Part shown: in pieces, positions 1 through 4,262 of the stretch
How the letters are laid out: every line of letters starts with the position of its first letter
Numbering within the stretch: position 1 is the first letter of the stretch
Assembly (NCBI GenBank): GCA_031290295.1
Contig: JAITNT010000162.1
Span: 1 to 6,712, forward strand
DNA: 6,712 nt
From: Clostridiales bacterium
Lineage (GTDB): Bacteria > Bacillota > Clostridia > Christensenellales > DUVY01
Reading direction: 5' to 3'
Program-made: the position numbers and the translations under genes
The notes under the pieces: model-generated
Seen by the model: the letters and a program-made list of their open reading frames with translations, nothing else
Told to the model about the DNA's origin: nothing
Databases searched by the model: none

Positions 1-417
1 GAACTCCCTGCATTCCGTGCTGTCGGACGGCTCGAGCATAAGCACGTTCGCGCTTTGGGCGTAGTAGCGGCTGTCCTGCTCGTTCTGCGACGAGTGCATG
101 GACGGGTCGTCTGCGACAACTATCACCAGACCGGCGTTTATCCCAGTATACGACGCCGTAAAAAGCGGGTCGGCGGCGACGTTCACGCCGACGTGTTTCA
201 TGCAGACGAGAGTACGCGCGCCGCTTATAGCCGCGCCGTAGCCCACCTCCAGGGCGACCTTCTCGTTAACGGACCATTCCGTTTTTATTTCGGGGTACCG
301 CGCCAAAAACTCTGTGATTTCCGTGCTCGGCGTCCCCGGGTAAGCGCAGGCGACCCGCGCTCCCGCCTCGTACGCGCCGCGCGCAATAGCATAATTCCCC
401 ATAGCAAGCTTTTTCAT
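1..417 (-). CDS. iorA: Indolepyruvate:ferredoxin oxidoreductase, alpha subunit (partial; C-terminal part lies beyond the left edge)
   Basis: IorA is the thiamine-pyrophosphate and Fe-S containing subunit of the cytoplasmic IorAB complex, which oxidatively decarboxylates arylpyruvates (indolepyruvate, phenylpyruvate, hydroxyphenylpyruvate) to aryl-acetyl-CoA while reducing ferredoxin. Only the first 139 residues are visible; the full protein is usually about 580-600. Seen here: the family N-terminus MKKLAMGNYAIARGAYEAG, the motif AYPGTPSTEITEF (25-37), NEKVALEVG (51-59) with the conserved glutamate E52 of the TPP-binding pyrimidine domain, MKHVGVNVAADPLFT (73-87), and ADDPSMHSSQNEQDSR (102-117). 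The match to the family is continuous and undamaged. The ATG ends at 417 and is preceded by a GAGGA ribosome binding site at 428-432 with 10 bases between. It starts 34 bp after the paaK stop, so it is probably the third gene of that operon. The C-terminal ferredoxin-like cluster domain and iorB should lie further left; this cannot be seen. Confidence 0.95.
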   Translation of the reverse strand, partial: MKKLAMGNYAIARGAYEAGARVACAYPGTPSTEITEFLARYPEIKTEWSVNEKVALEVGYGAAISGARTLVCMKHVGVNVAADPLFTASYTGINAGLVIVVADDPSMHSSQNEQDSRYYAQSANVLMLEPSDSTECREF

Positions 418-451
418 ACAGTAACTTTCCTCTTTTTTCCCGTGAACCGTA

Positions 452-1759
452 TCAGTCCCGTGTATTTCTCAAATCAAAAACGCGCTTTGCCTTGCCCTCG
501 TAACGCTTCAGCGAGCTTGGCTCCACAAGCCTGACGGCGGCTTCTATTTGCAGGGCGGATTTAATTTTGTGCTTAATCTTTGTGCGCAGCCTCTCCAGAC
601 CCGAATAATCCGTAAGCAACGCGCCGTCAACCACCTCTACTTTAACCTCGAGCGTGTCGAGATAACCCTCGCGCTTGACGATAATCTCATAATTATTGCC
701 TACCTCGGCAAGCTCCATAAGCACGCTCTCGATCTGCGACGGAAAGACGTTCACGCCTCTTATAATCAACATATCGTCGGTGCGCCCGATAACCTTGTCC
801 ATGCGTACGCTCGTGCGCCCGCACTTGCACACGTCGTAATTCAACCGCGTCAAATCCTTAGTACGGTAGCGCAGAATAGGCATTCCTTCCTTTGTAAGCG
901 TAGTAAGCACAAGCTCGCCCACCTCTCCGCCGCCTATAGGCTCTAAGGTGTTTTTGTCCACAATTTCGGGATAAAAATGATCCTCGGCGATATGCATACC
1001 CGTTTTTTCGATACATTCGCCCGAAACCCCCGGACCCGTTATCTCGCTAAGACCGTAATTATCGTTAGTGACTATCCCGAGTTGACGGCTAAGCTCGGCG
1101 TGCGATTCTCTTGTGGACGCCTCCGCTCCGAAAAAGCCCAGCCGCAAGCATATGTCGTCCTTAGTATATCCCGCCGTATGCAGAGCCTCCGCTATATAAA
1201 GCCCGTACGACGGCGTAGCTACCAGCACCGTAGACTTGAATTCTCTCAAAAGCATAACCTGCCGTTCGGTGTTGCCGGAGGATACCGGAATAATCGCCGC
1301 GCCGATTTTTTCCCAGCCCTTATGTAATCCGAACGCGCCCGTGAATAAGCCGTACCCGAATGATATCTGCACGATATCCTCGGCGTTTCCGCCCATAGAA
1401 ACGGCAAACCGCGCCACGACGTCCGACCACATTTCGAGGTCGTTCCTTGTGTAGCCGACTACCGTCGGGCGGCCGGTAGTACCGCTCGAGGCGTGTATGC
1501 GGACGATATCCTTCAGCGGTCTTGAAAAAATCCCGTACGGATAATCGACAAAGAAATCCTCCTTCGTCGTGAACGGTATCAGCTTGATGTCCTCGAGCGA
1601 GCGGATATGCGAGGGCTTCAAGCCCGCCTTGTCGAACTTGTCCTTATAAATTTTGCAATTATCATAACAGTAAGCGGTGATTTTTTTAAGACGTTCCAGC
1701 TGCAACGCCCTCATTTCCGACCGCTTCATGCACTCAAAATTTTTCTGAAAGTATTCCAT
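452..1759 (-). CDS. paaK: Phenylacetate-CoA ligase (AMP-forming arylacetate-CoA ligase)
   Basis: This adenylate-forming enzyme couples phenylacetate or a related arylacetate to CoA using ATP via an acyl-AMP; in ior clusters of anaerobes it may run in either direction. The 435 residues match the usual family length. Seen: the phosphate-binding loop HASSGTTGRPTVVGYT (89-104), NYGLSEITGPGVS (234-246) of the adenylation site, YRTKDLT (298-304), a CKCGR segment (311-315), the hinge region GRTDDMLIIRGVNVFPSQIE (325-344), and EGKAKRVFD near the C-terminus (421-429) with the expected catalytic lysine K423. I chose the ATG ending at 1759 because AGAGG (1765-1769) sits five bases upstream; the in-frame GTG ending at 1765 falls inside that ribosome binding site. 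The upstream isomerase-like gene stops 15 bp before this start, and iorA starts 34 bp after this stop, so co-transcription is likely. Aryl specificity (phenyl, indolyl or hydroxyphenyl) cannot be read from sequence. Confidence 0.96.
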   Translation of the reverse strand: MEYFQKNFECMKRSEMRALQLERLKKITAYCYDNCKIYKDKFDKAGLKPSHIRSLEDIKLIPFTTKEDFFVDYPYGIFSRPLKDIVRIHASSGTTGRPTVVGYTRNDLEMWSDVVARFAVSMGGNAEDIVQISFGYGLFTGAFGLHKGWEKIGAAIIPVSSGNTERQVMLLREFKSTVLVATPSYGLYIAEALHTAGYTKDDICLRLGFFGAEASTRESHAELSRQLGIVTNDNYGLSEITGPGVSGECIEKTGMHIAEDHFYPEIVDKNTLEPIGGGEVGELVLTTLTKEGMPILRYRTKDLTRLNYDVCKCGRTSVRMDKVIGRTDDMLIIRGVNVFPSQIESVLMELAEVGNNYEIIVKREGYLDTLEVKVEVVDGALLTDYSGLERLRTKIKHKIKSALQIEAAVRLVEPSSLKRYEGKAKRVFDLRNTRD

Positions 1760-1774
1760 TACCACCTCTTTTTT

Positions 1775-2557
1775 TTATTCGGCTAATTTTTTGATAAGCT
1801 CGAAACAACCGCGCAACTCGTCCGCCGTACGGTAGTTATCGGCGTAAACCTCCAGCAACACCGGAACGTCCACCCCCGCGCCGCTTAGCTCGGCGAAAAA
1901 TTCCTTGAAGTCGACTACCCCGCGCCCGGGCAGTACCGGCACATTATCGGCGGTAACGTCGCAAACGTGAACGGTCGATATCGAACCGCCCATAGTCTTG
2001 AGATACTCCCGCGGCAAATGATACGCCTGCATAGCCTGCTTGACGTCGAGCGTAAACGCCAGCCGCGGACACCGTTCCTTGATTATACGGAAGAAATCAG
2101 GCTCCGCCGAATATGCGTAATGCACGTTCTCATAGCTTACCGTTATCCCGAAGCCCTCCGCGATGTCGATAACACGGTTCACCCCCGCGCCGAGAGCGTC
2201 AAGGTTTATTTCCGACTTAAACCGTTTCATGCGGTACTGACCGTGAAAGGTATAATACCCCGCTCCGAGCGTAACCGCGGATTCCATGACCTTTTTCAGC
2301 ACGGACTCCGCGTCGTTACGCACGCGCCCGTTTATAGAAAACAGCTCCGGCTCGAACTGCGTACCGAGCGCGTGCACGGAATGCACCTTTACCCCGTTAA
2401 GCCGCCCTTTAAGCTTCTTAGCGAACTCCGCCCCGTATTCGCTGTAGGTATTAAAAAAGACCTCCGAAATACGGCAGCCGATATCCGCCAAAACCTCGAA
2501 GCAGTCCTCGGTACAATACTTATTAAATAAAGAAGCGGTCGAAATCCCTATATTCAT
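1775..2557 (-). CDS. Sugar phosphate isomerase/epimerase-like TIM-barrel protein (xylose isomerase-like, AP endonuclease 2 fold)
   Basis: A 260-residue protein of the xylose-isomerase-like TIM-barrel family, whose members isomerise or epimerise sugars and sugar phosphates with a divalent metal. Seen: N-terminus MNIGISTASLF typical of the family, VHSVHALG (58-65), TFHGQYRM (103-110) with H105, SYENVHYAY (141-149) with E143, FTLDVKQAMQA (168-178) with D171, STVHVCD (194-200) with H197, LPGRGVVDF (209-217), and VLLEVYADNYR (233-243) with E236. E143, D171, H197 and E236 sit where the family places its four metal ligands, so the protein looks catalytically intact. The substrate is unknown. The ATG ending at 2557 is preferred over the in-frame GTG ending at 2578 because the family begins there. 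No Shine-Dalgarno sequence precedes it; instead a promoter lies directly upstream, suggesting a leaderless message. It is the first gene of an operon with paaK and iorA, which hints at, but does not prove, a role linked to arylacetate metabolism. Confidence 0.88.
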   Translation of the reverse strand: MNIGISTASLFNKYCTEDCFEVLADIGCRISEVFFNTYSEYGAEFAKKLKGRLNGVKVHSVHALGTQFEPELFSINGRVRNDAESVLKKVMESAVTLGAGYYTFHGQYRMKRFKSEINLDALGAGVNRVIDIAEGFGITVSYENVHYAYSAEPDFFRIIKERCPRLAFTLDVKQAMQAYHLPREYLKTMGGSISTVHVCDVTADNVPVLPGRGVVDFKEFFAELSGAGVDVPVLLEVYADNYRTADELRGCFELIKKLAE

Positions 2558-2563
2558 ACGGGA

Positions 2564-2592
2564 ATTATACCACTTCACCCGACGAAAGTAAA
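2564..2592 (-). promoter_or_regulatory. Promoter of the isomerase-paaK-iorA operon, extended -10
   Basis: On the minus strand: a -35-like TTTACT (2587-2592, four of six consensus bases), a 17-bp spacer, and a perfect TATAAT -10 (2564-2569) preceded by TGG, which makes an extended -10. The base seven positions past the hexamer is the A of the isomerase ATG (2557), so transcription would start at or within a base or two of the start codon. This is a prediction from consensus and spacing only. Confidence 0.75.
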
Positions 2593-2606
2593 GCTATATA
2601 ACGAGC

Positions 2607-2680
2607 CCGCCCGGACGCGAATGCGCGCTCGCTCGCCGCCCTCTGCGGGCGGTTCGATTCGCTTAACCGCATTCGGGCGG
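2607..2680. repeat. GC-rich nested palindrome upstream of the operon promoter
   Basis: The outer arms are CCGCCCG (2607-2613) with CGGGCGG (2674-2680), continuing inward as CGAATGCG (2618-2625) with CGCATTCG (2668-2675); the left arm has an extra GACG-type insertion between the two blocks. An inner perfect stem, CCGCCC (2636-2641) with GGGCGG (2647-2652), closes a five-base loop. Outer and inner arms share the CCGCCC core, so alternative pairings are possible. It ends 14 bp upstream of the -35 box. It may be a dispersed palindromic element, a cruciform, or a terminator for transcription arriving from the right, though no U-tract follows it. Confidence 0.6.
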
Positions 2681-2710
2681 ACTTCAATGGCATAGTCTTA
2701 TCCGGGTTAT

Positions 2711-2730
2711 TACTGTTTGCTCGTACAGTA
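2711..2730. repeat. Short inverted repeat, TACTGT-N8-ACAGTA
   Basis: A perfect six-base inverted repeat, TACTGT (2711-2716) and ACAGTA (2725-2730), with an eight-base spacer. The dimension would suit a dimeric regulator's operator, but it lies about 120 bp upstream of the nearest mapped promoter and could be chance. No regulator family is recognised from it. Confidence 0.3.
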
Positions 2731-2748
2731 CGGTTAGAAGCCGACATT

Positions 2749-2872
2749 GTCATTCAGAGGCGCGTTAGCGCCGTAGGAATCCAGTTTATTTTATCCTCTT
2801 TCCTTTTCGGGTTACCACCATGCAGCAAGCGGTTTCTAGATTGCCACGTCGCTTTCAGCTCCTCGCAATGAC
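2749..2872. repeat. Inverted pair of 'HCEER'-type intergenic repeats (MITE-like)
   Basis: Two related units of 36-37 bp face each other. The left (2749-2784) begins GTCATTCAGAGGCGCG and ends GGAATCCAG; the right (2836-2872), read on the minus strand, begins GTCATTGCGAGGAGC and ends GGCAATCTAG. They share GTCATT at the outer ends, a GAGG core, AGCG, and a GGAATC/GCAATC-type inner end. The left unit holds its own stem GGCGC-gtta-GCGCC (2759-2772). The 51 bp between them is AT-rich and unrelated. Repeats starting GTCATTGCGAGGAGC are widespread between bacterial genes and, when translated, give spurious peptides of the RHCEER... kind; here the minus-strand reading gives RHCEELKATW. I see no target-site duplication, so mobility is inference. 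Confidence 0.75.
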
Positions 2873-2988
2873 GTGACGCAGTTTGTCCACCCGTACACAA
2901 TACAATCAACCCTATCCATATCAATGCATCGCGCAGTCGAAACATCTCTTCGCAGCCTGCCAATTATTCTCTTGCCCTCTCTCCCCCC

Positions 2989-3453
2989 TCACTCAAAATA
3001 CCGCATAAACGTATCCTTGTCAATCCCGCTTACGCTGTAGGTGGACAAGCCCGACTTACGGTACAGCCGCGTATTTTCGGTTACCGTACCGACAAGATTC
3101 GTCTTTTCATACAAGGTCCAGTAAATAACGATAGTTTTTTCCGCCGTGCCGCCTAGCTTGTTGGAGGTGTACGCCACCGATAACGTCGCGGAATCCCTCT
3201 CTACCCCGGGCGATTCCAGGGACACGGTGTCCTTAGTCAAGGTGTGCGCGTTAAGCGCGCCGTATACCTGCAGGATTTTCGCGGCGTCCTCCAGAATAGC
3301 GTCGCCGCACGTTATGCGCACGATGCCCGTAACGTCCGCCCCGTCGAAAGCATGCGTTATGCCAGTATCTCCGCAGCCCGCCAGCATGCCGACCCCCGAC
3401 GCGGCGATACACAGGCATACCGCCGCAAGCAAGATTTTTTTCATTTGCATCAT
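2989..3453 (-). CDS. Small lipoprotein of unknown function
   Basis: A predicted 154-residue membrane-anchored lipoprotein. Seen: a basic start (KK), a hydrophobic stretch ILLAAVCLCIAASGVGML (7-24), and a lipobox LAGC (24-27), so signal peptidase II would cleave before C27 and leave about 128 residues outside the membrane. The mature part is rich in Thr, Ser and beta-prone segments (ATLSVAYTSNK, KTIVIYWTLYEK, TRLYRK) and has no further transmembrane segment or catalytic motif I recognise. The start is set by GGAGG (3459-3463); the ATG ending at 3453 is five bases away, and the next ATG ending at 3450 is equally possible. The in-frame TTG ending at 3465 overlaps the ribosome binding site and is rejected. 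It lies 71 bp after hpf on the same strand without a clear promoter of its own, so it may be co-transcribed. Family unknown. Confidence 0.85.
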   Translation of the reverse strand: MMQMKKILLAAVCLCIAASGVGMLAGCGDTGITHAFDGADVTGIVRITCGDAILEDAAKILQVYGALNAHTLTKDTVSLESPGVERDSATLSVAYTSNKLGGTAEKTIVIYWTLYEKTNLVGTVTENTRLYRKSGLSTYSVSGIDKDTFMRYFE

Positions 3454-3480
3454 AATCTCCTCCAAAATTATTTATTAGAT

Positions 3481-3520
3481 TAGTCCTATAACCTAGACGA
3501 CGAACAGATTTTATAGGCTA
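3481..3520. repeat. Inverted repeat between hpf and the lipoprotein gene
   Basis: CCTATAA (3485-3491) pairs perfectly with TTATAGG (3511-3517), extended by TAG (3481-3483) with CTA (3518-3520) around a single unpaired base, giving about ten base pairs and a 19-base loop. It begins five bases after the hpf stop. There is no U-tract and the stem is AT-rich, so it is a weak terminator at best; it could be an mRNA processing or stability element affecting the lipoprotein gene. Confidence 0.5.
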
Positions 3521-3524
3521 TTTA

Positions 3525-4046
3525 TCATACGCTCGTTTCGATTACGCCCAGGTTGCCGTCGGCGCGTCGGTAAAGCACGTTTATACCGTTGCTCCCGCTG
3601 TCAAGATATACGAAGAAATCATGATCCACAAGATCGATTTCTACAATCGCCTCCTCGAGCGTCAGCGGCTTGAGAATGTGCATCTTACGGCGCACGACCT
3701 CGGGCGCCGCGTCGGCTGCGGCGGCGAAGTACTCCCTTTCCTTTTGCACCTCTTTCATAAGCTTAGCGTCGAATTTTGATTTATGCTTATCGATTTGACG
3801 GCACAGCTTCCTTATGGCGGCGTCGATATTAGACGGCATGTCGTTTACAGATTTAACCTCGGCGCGCAATATGCGGTCGGCGTAAATCGTCAGCTCCAAG
3901 CTGCAGGTTTCCTTGACCTGCTTTAGCAGTACCTTCGCTTCCGTCTCCGCGCCGAAAAGCTTGTCGAGTCTGGCGAGCTTCTTTCTGACGACGTCGCTCA
4001 AGGCGTCCGTCAAGGCGTAGTCCTTTGTGATGATTTGGATTTTCAT
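3525..4046 (-). CDS. hpf: Ribosome hibernation promoting factor, long form
   Basis: Long HPF binds the 30S decoding region in stationary phase or stress and, through its C-terminal domain, pairs two ribosomes into inactive 100S particles. The 173-residue length fits the long form rather than the short HPF/YfiA (about 95-115). Seen: the N-terminal S30AE domain from MKIQIITKDYALTDALSDVV to DMPSNIDAAIRKLCRQIDKH (about 1-97), a charged and alanine-rich linker (about 98-122), and the dimerisation domain (about 123-170) with KPLTLEEAIVEIDLVDHDFF (126-145) and NVLYRRADGNLGVIE (156-170). The start is the ATG ending at 4046, with an ideal AAGGAGG (4054-4060) seven bases upstream; the in-frame TTG ending at 4064 lies upstream of this site and is rejected. 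It has its own promoter about 80 bp upstream, separated from clpC by a stem-loop. Confidence 0.96.
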   Translation of the reverse strand: MKIQIITKDYALTDALSDVVRKKLARLDKLFGAETEAKVLLKQVKETCSLELTIYADRILRAEVKSVNDMPSNIDAAIRKLCRQIDKHKSKFDAKLMKEVQKEREYFAAAADAAPEVVRRKMHILKPLTLEEAIVEIDLVDHDFFVYLDSGSNGINVLYRRADGNLGVIETSV

Positions 4047-4125
4047 GTGAAATCCTCCTTTCAAGTAATTATTTTTATCGGATCAAAATCATGCTCTTAA
4101 TGTAACCTGAACAACCTCCGCATAC

Positions 4126-4153
4126 AGTATAGCACAACCGCAGAATTTGTAAA
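4126..4153 (-). promoter_or_regulatory. Promoter of hpf, extended -10
   Basis: On the minus strand: -35 TTTACA (4148-4153, five of six consensus bases), a 16-bp spacer, and -10 TATACT (4126-4131, five of six) preceded by TGC, an extended -10. The predicted start near 4119 gives a leader of about 72 bases that ends in the AAGGAGG ribosome binding site. The form is that of a vegetative sigma factor promoter; no sigma-B-type box is evident. Confidence 0.75.
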
Positions 4154-4163
4154 TACCTTACGC

Positions 4164-4186
4164 AAAAATTTTCGCGGAAAATTTTT
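4164..4186. repeat. Perfect AT-rich palindrome upstream of the hpf promoter
   Basis: AAAAATTTTC (4164-4173) and GAAAATTTTT (4177-4186) form a perfect ten-base inverted repeat around a GCG loop, ending 10 bp upstream of the hpf -35 box. On the minus strand it also lies about 30 bases past the clpC stem-loop. It may act as an A/T-tract upstream (UP-like) element, a regulator site, or a secondary termination structure. Confidence 0.55.
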
Positions 4187-4217
4187 CGCCGAGGCAACGC
4201 CGATTAAGTCCGCTTAA

Positions 4218-4254
4218 GCGCGGGGAACTGAAACCGCGTTTCAGCTCCCCGCGC
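4218..4254 (-). terminator. Stem-loop after clpC, probable transcription terminator
   Basis: GCGCGGGGAACTGAAAC (4218-4234) and its partner at 4238-4254 form a 17-bp stem with a three-base loop. The single mismatch becomes a G-U pair in the minus-strand RNA, which favours function in the direction of clpC. It begins eight bases past the clpC stop. The following RNA begins UUAAG without a proper U-run; a further small TTAAG/CTTAA stem (4204-4217) follows. It could also be a 3' stability hairpin with some read-through into hpf. Confidence 0.65.
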
Positions 4255-4262
4255 CCTCCCCC

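Larger units (their letters stand above)
2579..2988. other. 410-bp intergenic region without a convincing gene
   Basis: Between the lipoprotein stop and the isomerase start there is no open frame with a credible ribosome binding site or family resemblance. The two minus-strand frames available (62 and 69 codons) are read through repeat sequence. The contents, from right to left, are a purine-rich G6 tract just after the lipoprotein stop, the inverted HCEER-type pair, a TACTGT/ACAGTA inverted repeat, a GC-rich nested palindrome, and the operon promoter. A clean intrinsic terminator for the lipoprotein gene is not seen; the inverted repeat pair could fold in the transcript and partly serve this role. 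Confidence 0.7.

Noticed and set aside
55..534. Plus-strand open frame of 159 codons over iorA and the paaK end
   Set aside because: Antisense to iorA, whose own frame matches its family throughout; no ribosome binding site or family resemblance.
1967..2530. Plus-strand open frame of 187 codons
   Set aside because: Antisense to the isomerase-like gene, which shows conserved metal-ligand motifs; the plus-strand product is Arg/His-rich and resembles nothing known.
2565..2753. Minus-strand open frame of 62 codons before the isomerase
   Set aside because: It is read through the GC-rich palindrome and the promoter, overlaps the operon's -10 box, and has no family resemblance.
2754..2963. Minus-strand open frame of 69 codons containing RHCEELKATW
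   Set aside because: Its middle and end are translations of the intergenic repeat pair, a known source of spurious proteins. The TTG start has no well-placed ribosome binding site. A hydrophobic stretch near the start (ALIWIGLIVLC) was noted but is not enough to call a gene.
2873..2988. Intrinsic terminator after the lipoprotein gene
   Set aside because: No GC-rich stem followed by a U-run is present in the first 115 bases past the stop codon.
4234..4262. Possible G-quadruplex on the minus strand at the end of clpC
   Set aside because: There is one G6 run, one G3 run and one G4 run, which do not give four separable three-G tracts, and the last run is better explained by the stem-loop.
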